DNA of 64,000 nt from Alcaligenes faecalis (GTDB lineage Bacteria; Pseudomonadota; Gammaproteobacteria; Burkholderiales; Burkholderiaceae_B): the NCBI RefSeq assembly GCF_041521385.1, contig NZ_CP168006.1, positions 2,786,295 to 2,850,294 of the forward strand. Reading direction: 5' to 3'. A program made the translations under genes and the position numbers. The notes beneath the pieces were generated by a model. That model searched no databases. It was not told where the DNA came from and saw nothing but the letters and a program-made list of their open reading frames with translations. Positions 43,251 to 51,966 of the stretch are shown piece by piece. Position 1 is the stretch's first letter. Each line of letters opens with the position of its first letter.

Positions 43251-44225
43251 TTAGAAGTTACTCAGCCCCAGGTCACTGACCGAGTCGGCCCAATAGTTCA
43301 GTTGCTGATCCACGTAGACCGTGAATTCGGCTGGGCTATTGGTGACCAGTGTTGCGCCGTTCCCCTCCCAGACTTCCTTGATCTTGTCGGTATTCAAGGC
43401 ACGATGGATGCTGTCTGCCACGCTTTGCACAGTGGCATCCGGCACATCTCCTTGCATGAAAATCCCGTACCAGGTCTGGGCGCTGATCTCGTCCATGCCC
43501 AGTTCCTTCAAGGTAGGTACATCCGGCAAGGCAGGAGCGCGTTCGGGGCTGGAAACGGCCAGGGCGCGCAAGCGGCCATTGCGTATCTGCGCCACGGCCG
43601 ACGGCATGGTCTCGAACATGAAGTCCACCTGATCGCCACTGATCAGCGCCATGACCGCCGGGCCGCTGCCTTTGTAGTGCACGGCGGTCATGGTGGTGCC
43701 AGCTTTCTTTTCCAGCTTGCCTGCCATCAAATGCAGCATGGTGGCGACGCCGCTGGTGCCATAGTTCACGCCAGCGCCTTGCTTGGCGGCGGCCAGCAGG
43801 TCCTCCACGCTGTGATAGGGTGAATTGGCGTTCACCACCAGCACATTGGGCATGGCAGCAATCAGGGTGACGGCTTTCAGGTCTTTGCGGGTGTCGTAGG
43901 GGAAATTTTTCAACACGGCAGGCGCAATCATGTGATGCACGGCACCAAACAAAAGCTGATTGTCTGCGGGGCTGGAGTTAGCCACCATGCTGGCACCCAG
44001 CACGCCGCCGACTCCTCCTTTATTTTCTACCACAACGGTTTGACCAATTTCATTGCCCAGTGCTTCGGCCAGGGGACGGGCCAGGGTATCGCCCGAACCG
44101 CCTGCGGCGGAGGGGACGATCAGCCGCACCGGGCGCTCGGCCCAGGCGGGGGGCGCTGCCCAGCTTTGGGGCGCGGCAGCAAAGATAAAACTGAGGGCAA
44201 GTACAACACGGGACCAGGGTTTCAT
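43251..44225 (-). CDS. Bug-family (tripartite tricarboxylate transporter) solute receptor
   Basis: A 324-residue periplasmic receptor with a signal peptide ending at about SWAA (residues 21-24). The family core VRLIVPSAAGGSGDTLARPL near residue 33 and VVVENKGGVGGVLGASMV near 65 are clear. It is encoded 29 bp after an enolase-superfamily enzyme, so its ligand is probably a sugar acid or hydroxy acid that this enzyme acts on (inference). No membrane subunits are encoded nearby. Confidence 0.9.
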   Translation of the reverse strand: MKPWSRVVLALSFIFAAAPQSWAAPPAWAERPVRLIVPSAAGGSGDTLARPLAEALGNEIGQTVVVENKGGVGGVLGASMVANSSPADNQLLFGAVHHMIAPAVLKNFPYDTRKDLKAVTLIAAMPNVLVVNANSPYHSVEDLLAAAKQGAGVNYGTSGVATMLHLMAGKLEKKAGTTMTAVHYKGSGPAVMALISGDQVDFMFETMPSAVAQIRNGRLRALAVSSPERAPALPDVPTLKELGMDEISAQTWYGIFMQGDVPDATVQSVADSIHRALNTDKIKEVWEGNGATLVTNSPAEFTVYVDQQLNYWADSVSDLGLSNF

Positions 44226-44254
44226 GTTTTTTTACCTCCTCGGTAGTCGTCGGT

Positions 44255-45409
44255 TTAGCCTTTGCCGGAGCCCAGGCTGCCGGGGTTGCTGCGCAGCTTG
44301 TCGATTTGATCTTGTCGTGGTGCCAGCCCCAGGCCGGGGGCGTCGGGCATGCGCAGCCAGCCTTGTTCGGGCTGAGGCAGGCCGGTGTAGATTTCGGCCA
44401 TCATGGCACTGGCCGCCAGATGCCATTCCACATCGCCGCCATTTAACAAACCGCAGTGCAGGTGACCGTTGTGAGAGGGGAAGGCCCCGCCATTGGCGAC
44501 AGACGCGTTAAAGCTTTCTGCCAGGGCGAAGATCTTGCGGGACTGGGTGAAACCGCCGGAGATCAGCACATTGGGCTGCAGAATATCCACGGCCTGCTGC
44601 ATCAGCAGATCCCGGAAGCGATAGGACTGGCCTTCGTTCTGACCAGCGGCAATAGTGATGCCCGTGCTTTGGCGCAGTTCACGCAAGCGGCCCGTGTCGT
44701 TCTGGGTAATGGGTTCTTCAAAAAAAACGACGTCCAGATCACGGGCATGGCGGGCGATGGCCTTGGCGTGCACATAGTCCAGGCTGCAATTGCCGTCGAT
44801 GTACAGCGCAGTGTCGGCGGGAATGGCCTCGCGCACCAGACTCATGCGGCGCATGTCCTGGTGGATCAGGTCGGCCAGCGGGCGCGGTTCGTCGCGACGT
44901 TGCAGACCGTGATGGCCTACCACCATCTTCAAGCCCTTGAAGCCTTGATCCACGCAGTCGCGTGCCACCTTGATCAACTCTTCTTCGCCCAGAAAGGCGA
45001 AGCCGAAGGTTGCGTAGGCAGGGACTTTTTCACGAGCGCCCCCCAGCAGTTTCCATACCGGCAGACCCAGGGCTTTGCCCTTGATGTCCCATAGGGCGAT
45101 GTCCAGGGCAGAGATGGCGTGCATGGCATAGCCCGTCTGGCCGCGGGGGCATACGTTCCAGTACATGCGGTCCCACAGGCGCTCGGTGTTCAAGGGGTCT
45201 TGCCCGATCAGGTCGCTAGCCAGAATATCGTTGATGGTGCTGGCAACGGGGTGCTCTTCGGTAATGGCGCTCAGTCCATAGCCGGTGATGCCTTCATCGG
45301 TCTCGATTTCCACATGACAGATGGCCAGGTTGGTGGGTTTTTGGATGCCCGCGCTATCGAACTTGAAAGGTACGTTCAAGGGAATGGCGCGTACTGCCGT
45401 GATCTTCAT
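44255..45409 (-). CDS. enolase-superfamily dehydratase/racemase (mandelate racemase group)
   Basis: A 384-residue member of the mandelate racemase/muconate lactonising group. The capping domain covers about residues 1-125 and the barrel follows. The first metal ligand is in ALYIDGNCSLD near residue 200, the second in FFEEPITQND near 230, and the third region in TIAAGQNEGQ near 255. The catalytic lysine region is GFKGLKMVVG near 163, and a basic His lies in FPSHNGHLHC near 320. The group includes sugar-acid dehydratases and racemases; the substrate cannot be assigned. It is the first gene of the operon with the Bug receptor, with a palindromic site about 100 bp upstream. Confidence 0.85.
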   Translation of the reverse strand: MKITAVRAIPLNVPFKFDSAGIQKPTNLAICHVEIETDEGITGYGLSAITEEHPVASTINDILASDLIGQDPLNTERLWDRMYWNVCPRGQTGYAMHAISALDIALWDIKGKALGLPVWKLLGGAREKVPAYATFGFAFLGEEELIKVARDCVDQGFKGLKMVVGHHGLQRRDEPRPLADLIHQDMRRMSLVREAIPADTALYIDGNCSLDYVHAKAIARHARDLDVVFFEEPITQNDTGRLRELRQSTGITIAAGQNEGQSYRFRDLLMQQAVDILQPNVLISGGFTQSRKIFALAESFNASVANGGAFPSHNGHLHCGLLNGGDVEWHLAASAMMAEIYTGLPQPEQGWLRMPDAPGLGLAPRQDQIDKLRSNPGSLGSGKG

Positions 45410-45511
45410 TTTCCTGTCTCCTCACGCTTTTTGAATGCGTTTGCATGTAATTGTTTTAGGTTTATAGCGTTTTGTTGCAAGCGTGATCAATGGTGTAAAC
45501 CCTTGATTTTA

Positions 45512-45543
45512 TTGATATATAAAAGAGTAATCTGATATATCAA
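45512..45543. promoter_or_regulatory. putative operator with paired ATATAT half-sites
   Basis: TTGATATAT at 45512-45520 is the exact complement of ATATATCAA at 45535-45543, with 14 bases between. The right half by itself contains a 10-base palindrome, TGATATATCA. It lies about 100 bp upstream of the enolase-superfamily gene and could bind a GntR-type regulator encoded elsewhere. The rest of 45410-45770 is AT-rich and holds no gene I can support; a short hairpin (AGAGCT/AGCTCT) lies at 45555-45572. Confidence 0.5.
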
Positions 45544-45773
45544 AAAGGGTTTTCAGAGCTTTCCGGAAGCTCTTTAGTGGAGGGTTTTCAGTATCGGGAG
45601 ATTCTTTGGGAGGCGGGAGTCCAGACCTTTTATGGGGAACTTGGAAGCAGCGCAGAGACTGGCTGAATTAGTAGCTAGACAGGGCTGTGAGGAGGTAAGC
45701 AGTAGCGGGTGTTACTCCCTGTCCAGATCTTCGTGAAACGCTGTTGATAGGCTCATCGAAAGAACCATTCATA

Positions 45774-45812
45774 AAAAACCCTGCCAAGCAGAAAAGCGTG
45801 GCAGGGTTTTTT
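45774..45812. terminator. bidirectional terminator after hslR
   Basis: AAAAACCCTGCCA pairs with TGGCAGGGTTTTT around a loop of about 12 bases. It is flanked by A and T runs on both sides, so it works on either strand; it ends the hslR and MFS transcripts coming from the right. Confidence 0.88.
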
Positions 45813-45842
45813 CAGTCGCGCGAAGTATGAGCAGGGGGCGGT

Positions 45843-46223
45843 CTATTTCCCCCGCAGCAACTGCATCTGACGGCGATCCTTTTTCGTTGGACGGCCAGCA
45901 TCAAAGTCCAGCGCAGGTTCCGGTGCCAGACGGCGTTGTTCGGCGGCCTGTGTACGTCGTGTGCTGCTTTCTTCCGTTTCCTGATACAACTGGCGGGCAA
46001 CCGGGGCAGGGCCACGCACGCCGCTTAATGCGGTGACATGAACCTCCATGGCTGGCGTTTCTTTGCGCAGGGTAATCACATCACCAATGGAGACTTCGCG
46101 AGCAGGCTTGGTGCTTTGCTGATTCAGCAAAACCCGCCCTTTGGTGATCTCTTCAGAGGCCAGGCTACGCGTCTTGTAAAAGCGCGCTGCCCAGAGCCAT
46201 TTATCCAGTCGTAATTTGTCCAT
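45843..46223 (-). CDS. hslR: Hsp15-like S4-domain RNA-binding protein
   Basis: A 126-residue protein with an S4 RNA-binding domain at the N-terminus: LRLDKWLWAARFYKTRSLA, ITKGRVLLN and SIGDVITLRK. The C-terminus is very rich in Arg, Lys and Glu. Hsp15 binds free 50S ribosomal subunits carrying a nascent chain after heat shock. Length and layout match E. coli HslR. Confidence 0.88.
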   Translation of the reverse strand: MDKLRLDKWLWAARFYKTRSLASEEITKGRVLLNQQSTKPAREVSIGDVITLRKETPAMEVHVTALSGVRGPAPVARQLYQETEESSTRRTQAAEQRRLAPEPALDFDAGRPTKKDRRQMQLLRGK

Positions 46224-46257
46224 GCGCTATTGTAAATCCAGTCTGCCAGAGTCGGGC

Positions 46258-47766
46258 TTAATGCAGCTCCACCGCAGTGGCAGAAGCTGCCTGCACACGA
46301 GGCAAACGCAGACGCAGCAGTAGAATCAGACTGAAGACGGCCAGCAATCCAGCCCAGAACATGACACGGTGGAAGCCGTCTGCCCAGGCGTGCTGAATGG
46401 CGTGCATCCAGAATAAGGAGTCTGCCGAGGCAGGCAGATTTACCTGGCCGGAGCTAATGATGTGCTGTGCCTGTTCCCGCATGGGATTGATCGGATCAAG
46501 ACGGCTGGACAAGGAGCTGACGGCGCCTTGGCTCATCAAGGAAGCCAGCAGGGCAACGCCCAAGGTCATGCCGGTTTGGCGGATGGCATTGGTGGTGGCT
46601 GATGCCATGCCGGAACGCTCACGCGGCACCAGATTCATGACCAAGGTACTGCATGCCGGAACAGACAAGCCCATGCCAATGCCCAGTACGGCCAAAGCAA
46701 CACCGGCCATCCAGTAGGACGCGCCGGGTTGCAGCAACATCATTAGCCAGGAACCGGCTGCCATCAGACCAAAACCCGTAGTCAGGATCATTTTCAGTCC
46801 AAAGCCTTGGCTCAAGGCACCGAAACGGGAGGCCAGCACGGCCATGCCGATGAATTGGGGAGCCAGCCCCCAGCCGGTTTGGGTGGCACTCCAGCCCAGG
46901 GCATTCTGGAAGAACAGGGACAGGAAAAACACATTGCTATAGGCGGCAAAGCCCAGCACAAAGGAGGCGATATTGGCGGTGCTGAAGCGGTAGTCCCGAA
47001 ACAGGCTCAAAGGCAGCAAGGGGCGGGCGACGCGGCTTTGGGCATAGATAAACGCGACGAAGGTGACTGCGGCCACGCCCAGGGAGCGAACCGTTTCGGT
47101 GGCATGCCAGCCTTGTTCACCCGCGCAAATCAGGCCATAGGTCAGGGAGCCGAGCCAGATCACGCTAAGCAACTGGCCGATCGGGTCGAAGGCCGCGTGT
47201 TCAGGGTTGGCCGATTCCTGAATGCCCCACATGCCCAAGCCTAATGTCAGCAAACCCAGTGGCAGGTTCAGACTGAAGATCGAAGGCCAGTCGGCCACAT
47301 CAACCAGCACCCCGCCCAGAATCGGGCCCAGTACCAGAGCCAGGGCGCTCAAGGAAGACCAGCCGCCAATGACACGGGCACGCTGGGCCGGGTCCGGGAA
47401 GGCGTGGGTCAGGATGGACAGGGCGCCGGGAATAAGCAAAGCCCCGGCCATGCCTTGCACGACGCGGCCCCAGAGCAGGGCGCTCAGTGAACCGGCCAGG
47501 GCGCACATCATGGAACCAACGGTAAAGGCCAGCACGCCCAGCAGCCAGCTTTTCTTGCGTCCGTAGCGATCCCCCAGCAGCCCGGCGGACAACATGAAGG
47601 CGGACAGGCACAGCGCATAAGCATCCACAATCCATTGCAGCCCGGCCATATCGGTCTGCAGGGCTTGCTGCATGCGGGGCAAGGCAAGATTCACGATGCT
47701 GATGTCCAGGGTGACCATGAAAGTTCCCAGGTAAATAGCGATAGTTAGAGCAAGTCGGCGTGTCAT
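46258..47766 (-). CDS. DHA2-family (EmrB/QacA) multidrug or siderophore exporter
   Basis: A 502-residue MFS transporter with 14 predicted helices. The DHA2 motif LDISIVNLALPRMQ is near residue 20, motif A GDRYGRKKSWL near 65, and motif C-like GPILGGVLVD near 148. It is divergent from a TetR regulator, with a 21-base palindrome between them, and a Fur-box-like sequence lies in its own leader. The first signature suggests drug export; the second suggests it may also export an iron-related compound. Confidence 0.88.
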   Translation of the reverse strand: MTRRLALTIAIYLGTFMVTLDISIVNLALPRMQQALQTDMAGLQWIVDAYALCLSAFMLSAGLLGDRYGRKKSWLLGVLAFTVGSMMCALAGSLSALLWGRVVQGMAGALLIPGALSILTHAFPDPAQRARVIGGWSSLSALALVLGPILGGVLVDVADWPSIFSLNLPLGLLTLGLGMWGIQESANPEHAAFDPIGQLLSVIWLGSLTYGLICAGEQGWHATETVRSLGVAAVTFVAFIYAQSRVARPLLPLSLFRDYRFSTANIASFVLGFAAYSNVFFLSLFFQNALGWSATQTGWGLAPQFIGMAVLASRFGALSQGFGLKMILTTGFGLMAAGSWLMMLLQPGASYWMAGVALAVLGIGMGLSVPACSTLVMNLVPRERSGMASATTNAIRQTGMTLGVALLASLMSQGAVSSLSSRLDPINPMREQAQHIISSGQVNLPASADSLFWMHAIQHAWADGFHRVMFWAGLLAVFSLILLLRLRLPRVQAASATAVELH

Positions 47767-47773
47767 GGTAATA

Positions 47774-47790
47774 AATGAGAATTATTATCG
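47774..47790. promoter_or_regulatory. Fur-box-like sequence in the MFS leader
   Basis: AATGAGAATTATTATCG differs from the strong Fur boxes in this window by few bases. It lies just before the MFS start codon. Confidence 0.45.
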
Positions 47791-47803
47791 ACGACTATAA
47801 AAC

Positions 47804-47824
47804 ATTGACTGACTGTCAGTCAAT
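47804..47824. promoter_or_regulatory. TetR operator
   Basis: ATTGACTGAC, a central T and GTCAGTCAAT form a perfect 21-base palindrome. It lies between the divergent MFS and TetR genes, as usual for autoregulated TetR/exporter pairs. Confidence 0.85.
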
Positions 47825-47906
47825 GAAAAACAAAGAGGCTGGCTAAAATAGCGCGGTGATCCCCGACGAAGCACTGTGTCGGATTTTTTCTAATACCTTG
47901 ACGCTC

Positions 47907-48515
47907 ATGACCGCTGCCAAAACACCCCGCACCCAACCCTCTGAAGTTCGTCGCCGTGATTTACTGGAGGCCGCCGCTGCCTTGTTTCTGCAACAAGGGT
48001 TTGATGCCACGCCGGTCGATGAAATTGTGTTGCGGGCGGGCATGTCCAAAGGCTTGTTCTACCATTACTTCAGCTCCAAGCAGGAGATCCTGGCCGCCTT
48101 GCGCGAGCAGTTCATCCAGCAGTTTCACGACCGTGTGCAAGGGGCGCTGGAACAAGCGCCGCAAGATGATTGGGTGCAGCGTCTGACCTGTTGGATTCGG
48201 GCCTCGGTACAGGGGTATAGAGATACGCTGGACATGCACGATCTGGTGTTTTCAGAGCATATGCGCAGCAATTACCAGGGCGAGCGCAACGTGGTGACCG
48301 AGCCGTTGCACAGGATTCTCAGCGAGGGGCAAAACGCCGGAGTCTGGTCTGTGGCCGATGTGGATTTGACTGCCTGGGTCATCTACCAAGGCATGCATGG
48401 TGCGGTCGACAATATGGGTCTGGAAACGACGGAGCAGTGGGCCGCCATGGAAGACAATCTGGTGACTTTGTTTGTGTCCATGCTTGGGGTGACCCCACCT
48501 TGCCAGAAAAAATAG
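47907..48515 (+). CDS. TetR-family regulator of the adjacent exporter
   Basis: A 202-residue TetR regulator. The helix-turn-helix is TPVDEIVLRAGMSKGLFYHYF near residue 40, preceded by LLEAAAALFLQQGFDA. The ligand domain follows. It is divergent from the DHA2 exporter and shares the 21-base operator. The ATG at 47907 is preferred; a GTG at 47856 would add 17 residues. Confidence 0.88.
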   Translation: MTAAKTPRTQPSEVRRRDLLEAAAALFLQQGFDATPVDEIVLRAGMSKGLFYHYFSSKQEILAALREQFIQQFHDRVQGALEQAPQDDWVQRLTCWIRASVQGYRDTLDMHDLVFSEHMRSNYQGERNVVTEPLHRILSEGQNAGVWSVADVDLTAWVIYQGMHGAVDNMGLETTEQWAAMEDNLVTLFVSMLGVTPPCQKK

Positions 48516-48635
48516 GCTGTTAGAACGGTGCTGTCCATGTGTTTACGCGACACTTGGAAATGGTGGACAAAGCCATGAGCGTCCAGAGGGAGTGCCTTCA
48601 ATCATGTTGCTTCCTCTATTCAGACCGTCATAAAC

Positions 48636-48676
48636 AAAACGGGGCCTGTCTCAATGAAGGAGCAGGCCCCGTTTTT
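48636..48676. terminator. bidirectional terminator between TetR and ferric reductase genes
   Basis: AAAACGGGGCCTG pairs with CAGGCCCCGTTTTT around a 14-base loop. It serves both convergent genes. Confidence 0.88.
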
Positions 48677-48690
48677 AGATGAGCAAAGAC

Positions 48691-50004
48691 TTAGCGGAAC
48701 TGGAAGTGTTCCTTGTGCAAGGTCCAGGATTTTGCGGGCAAAGTCTGTTTGAGTGCACGCCGCAGTTGCCTGCCCATGGCCGCCGGTCCACAGAACCAGA
48801 TGTGCAGGGGTTTATCGGCATGGTAGTACTGCAGCACCTCTTTGGGCGTCCAGCGGCGGCCATCGGCATAGATTTCAAGGTCTACATCCGGGTGTTCCTT
48901 GGCGGCTTTGCTCAACGCTTGCGCCAGCGGATCATAGCCGTGCCGACAGGCATATTGCAGATAGGCGTAGGGAGCATGACCTTCTTTGTGCTCCTGGCTT
49001 AACCAAGACAGAAAGGGCGTGGCGCCCACACCGGCACCGACCCAGATATAGATACCCGTGTTGTCACTGTCCGGTTGAGTAAAGCGGCCATAAGGGCCAT
49101 CCAGCTCGATGCCCTGACCAATATGCAAACGCTCGGGCAATTCGCGTGTCCAGTCACCCAACTGCTTGATATGAAAGCGCACAATCTGGTTGTCCTGATC
49201 GGCATCGGACAAGGTAAAGGGATGGGATTCCGATTCCCCCTTCAAACGTAAAAAGGCGAACTGCCCGGCCTGGTGTCCAGGCCAGGATTGGTCCATGCGG
49301 CATTGCACCTCCAGCACATCACCTTCTGACGTACAGGAGATGACGGTGCCCGTGTGCGGATAGGCCGAACTCAAGTCGCGTAGCAACTGGATGATGGCTG
49401 CTGCTGTGCCGATCACCATGGTGATGGCCAGCGCCCAGCCGCCTATGCCGCTCCAGTAGGCAGGCGGTGTCAGCACCACGCCGTGAAAGATCAGGATCAG
49501 ATAGGCCACAGGCATCAGGCGGTGCAGGCTGTACCATTTTTTATAGGAAATCGTGCGGCGGGCCAGGGTGATGATCAGCATCAGAATCAGCGCGTAAAAC
49601 GTCCATTCGCCCAGTGTTTTGGCATAGGGCTTGAACAGGCTGACCCATTCGGGAACCGGGGTTTTGGCCAGACGGCCACCCGTGCCGATGGCTGCAGAAA
49701 TCAGACCTTTGGATTCCTTGCCAAGCCAATGGGCCAGACTGAGCAAAATGGCGATAATGCCCAGCCATTTATGCAACTTGTAGGCTTTGTCCATGCCACC
49801 GAGCCAGGGCTCCAGACGACGGGGGCGCAGGGCCAGAACCATAATGGCTGTCATGGTGCCCAGTGCCAGAATGCCAGTCAGCAGCATGCCTTCCTGACGT
49901 ATCAGCCACAGGGTATCGCCCGGCGGCGAGGGGGCAAGCCACAAGGCTTCCACAGCCCAGATTAACAAGAAGGTAGAGAGCAACAGCAAAAGAGGGCGAC
50001 GCAT
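48691..50004 (-). CDS. ferric-reductase-like transmembrane flavoprotein
   Basis: A 437-residue protein with five or six helices in the first 215 residues, then a ferredoxin-reductase-type FAD/NAD module. Haem-ligating histidines are likely in KLHKWLGIIAILLSLAHWLG (near residue 78) and LHRLMPVAYLILIFHGVVL (near 162). FAD binding is at HPFTLSDAD near 262, and NAD binding at WVGAGVGATPFLSWL near 325 and IWFCGPAAMG near 400. The family (ferric reductase-like, with distant eukaryotic NADPH oxidases) moves electrons across the inner membrane. A role in iron reduction is likely but not proved; no tight operon partner. Confidence 0.85.
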   Translation of the reverse strand: MRRPLLLLLSTFLLIWAVEALWLAPSPPGDTLWLIRQEGMLLTGILALGTMTAIMVLALRPRRLEPWLGGMDKAYKLHKWLGIIAILLSLAHWLGKESKGLISAAIGTGGRLAKTPVPEWVSLFKPYAKTLGEWTFYALILMLIITLARRTISYKKWYSLHRLMPVAYLILIFHGVVLTPPAYWSGIGGWALAITMVIGTAAAIIQLLRDLSSAYPHTGTVISCTSEGDVLEVQCRMDQSWPGHQAGQFAFLRLKGESESHPFTLSDADQDNQIVRFHIKQLGDWTRELPERLHIGQGIELDGPYGRFTQPDSDNTGIYIWVGAGVGATPFLSWLSQEHKEGHAPYAYLQYACRHGYDPLAQALSKAAKEHPDVDLEIYADGRRWTPKEVLQYYHADKPLHIWFCGPAAMGRQLRRALKQTLPAKSWTLHKEHFQFR

Positions 50005-50256
50005 GGTCTTGTCCGGATTGTTTGAAAGAGCCGGATGCTATGTATTCGCTATCTGAAAAACGTAGCGATGCAGCGTACCGGAAACATCTTATTGATGTTA
50101 GTACGCTGCCCAGGGGTTTGTAGGGTCAGTACTCAAGGGCTTTTTGAGAAAACACAAAGGACCCCTAAATAGTTGTTATTTAAAGTATTTGTTAATGATT
50201 CCGGTTGCTGTTTACGCGATTTCAGCGTGTTGCAGAGTCACTCTGTTGATTGCTTG

Positions 50257-50403
50257 TCAGCCCTCTTGAACAGGGCAGATCAGTGATGCCAGATCCAGCA
50301 AGGCTGCATCCTGATGCGCTTGTCCGATCAATTGCAGACCCAGCGGTAAAGGGCTGTTCTGACCAGGCGCAGGCAGGCTCAAGGTAGACCAGCCCAGCAG
50401 TGC
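50257..50403 (-). pseudogene. 3' remnant of an amidase gene
   Basis: The minus-strand reading (in a frame different from the longest open one) gives LSLPAPGQNSPLPLGLQLIG and AALLDLASLICPVQEG before a stop at 50257. This is the typical C-terminus of the amidase-signature (GatA-like) family. Similarity ends at about 50403, where LysR sequence on the other strand begins. The 250 bases to the left (50005-50256) hold nothing else I recognise. Confidence 0.65.
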
Positions 50404-50404
50404 C

Positions 50405-50989
50405 TATGCCGGTGTGTCCAGGCATGTGTATCGCTTTCGCCAGGACTTCCCGCAAGTGGACATACAGATCCACGAGATGAACTCCAGCGATATGCCTGCG
50501 GCTCTTTATGAGCGCCGGGTAGATGTGGCCTTGATTCGGCCTTCCTTTGCCGTTCCGGATCTGAACCCGCAACTGGTGGAGTCCGAGCCGATGGTGTTTG
50601 TGGTGAGGCGTGATGATCCACGTGCTCAGGAGCATCGTCAGGGGCTGACCTTGCACCAGGCTTTCTCTTATGAAATGGTGGCCTACTCGCGCCAGCAGTC
50701 ACGCTATTTTCATTTGCTGCAGCAACGTATGTTGCAGCGTTCGGGCTGTCTGCCGCGCTTTGCGCAGGAAAGCATGGTGCCCACGGTGTTGGTTATGGTG
50801 GAAGCGGGTATTGCCCCAGCCATTGTTCCCGCCTCCCTGGCACGTTTGCGTACCGATACCTTGGAGTATCTTCCCCTGCTGGATGCCGACGATATTGCGG
50901 CTGAGCTGATGAGTGCCTATGTCTCGGACAATACCAACCCGGCTTTGATGAATTTTCTGACGGTGTTGGAGCAGAATCGCTCACATTGA
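50405..50989 (+). pseudogene. LysR regulator lacking its DNA-binding domain
   Basis: About 194 codons give the LysR effector domain (HVYRFRQDFPQVDIQIHEM, SEPMVFVVRRDDP, SMVPTVLVMVEAGIAPAIVP) without any helix-turn-helix. The in-frame reading continues to about 50405, then meets the amidase remnant on the other strand. A GTG at 50414 could start a shortened protein, but it could not bind DNA in the usual way. The end overlaps the stop of the convergent AraC gene by 9 bp. Confidence 0.75.
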
Positions 50990-51835
50990 TTGACGGGCGG
51001 CCAGCCACTCACGCATTGACTGCCCCGTGCGTTGCCGAAACAGACGGGACAGGGCGGAAGGGTTGGCATAGCCCAGATCCAGGGCAATGCGTTTGGCAGA
51101 CTGGCCTTGGGCCAGTCGCTGGCAGGCCAGCGACAAGCGCCATTGGGCTAGATAGTCGGCTGGCGTATCGCCGACCCAATGTTTGAATTGCACGGCAAAT
51201 GCGCTGCGTGACATCTTGGCTTCCTGAGCCAACGATTGCACGGTCCAGTCCCGGCCCGGATCGGTCTGAATGGCCAGCAAGGCCCGTGCTACCGGCGGGT
51301 GCGACAAGCCTCGAAACAAGCCCACGGGAATCTCGCAACGATCGGGATGGTCAAATAGCCAGCGCAGCAATTGCAACAAGACAATCTCGAACAGACGGTC
51401 CGCCAACAGGCGATGGCCGCAGCGTACCGACTCGGTTTCCGCAAAGAGCAGGTCCAGTGCTTGTTCCAGACCAGCGGCCTCTTCCAGCGGGACAATAATC
51501 AGATCGGGCAGGGAGCGGGCCAAGGGATGATGCTCTCCCCCGTCAAAATCCAGGGTGGCACAGGTGAAGTCCGAGCCTTCATTGGGCATGTCGTAGAAGG
51601 CGTGTTCCAGCGGGCGGGGATAGAACAGCAGGCTGGGTCGGTCAATAGTCAGGACTTCCGGCACCGGGTCGCGTGGGTCGTGGCGCACGCTGAGCTGGCC
51701 GCGCCGCAGGATGTGTAAAAAGGCGCGCCCTGGTTGGGCCGAGAATCGGGTGACAGCACATAAAGAGCCGTTGTAGAACAAATGGGCGCGAACGCGGAAC
51801 TGTTCCAGCAGAAGGGAGAGACGATCCAGGTTCAT
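50981..51835 (-). CDS. AraC-family regulator (cupin-type N-terminus)
   Basis: A 284-residue AraC regulator. The N-terminal half has a cupin-like pattern (RGQLSVRHD, then LLFYPRPLEHAFYDMPNEG) and the C-terminal half the double helix-turn-helix (WTVQSLAQEAKMSRSAFAVQF, then SAKRIALDLGYANPSALSRLF). The ATG at 51835 is chosen over one at 51889 because the domain begins there. It is divergent from the AhpD-like gene and likely activates it; the inducer is unknown. Confidence 0.88.
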   Translation of the reverse strand: MNLDRLSLLLEQFRVRAHLFYNGSLCAVTRFSAQPGRAFLHILRRGQLSVRHDPRDPVPEVLTIDRPSLLFYPRPLEHAFYDMPNEGSDFTCATLDFDGGEHHPLARSLPDLIIVPLEEAAGLEQALDLLFAETESVRCGHRLLADRLFEIVLLQLLRWLFDHPDRCEIPVGLFRGLSHPPVARALLAIQTDPGRDWTVQSLAQEAKMSRSAFAVQFKHWVGDTPADYLAQWRLSLACQRLAQGQSAKRIALDLGYANPSALSRLFRQRTGQSMREWLAARQSM

Positions 51836-51966
51836 GAAACCATCCTTGTCTGGATGAAAAGGTAAGTTGTCGGGACTAATCTTATCCAATGATCCTGGTG
51901 TTGGCGAGACACTATTCCTACTCGCTTCTTTTTGGCCACCTTGGCCGTTCTTACCAGGAGATCACC

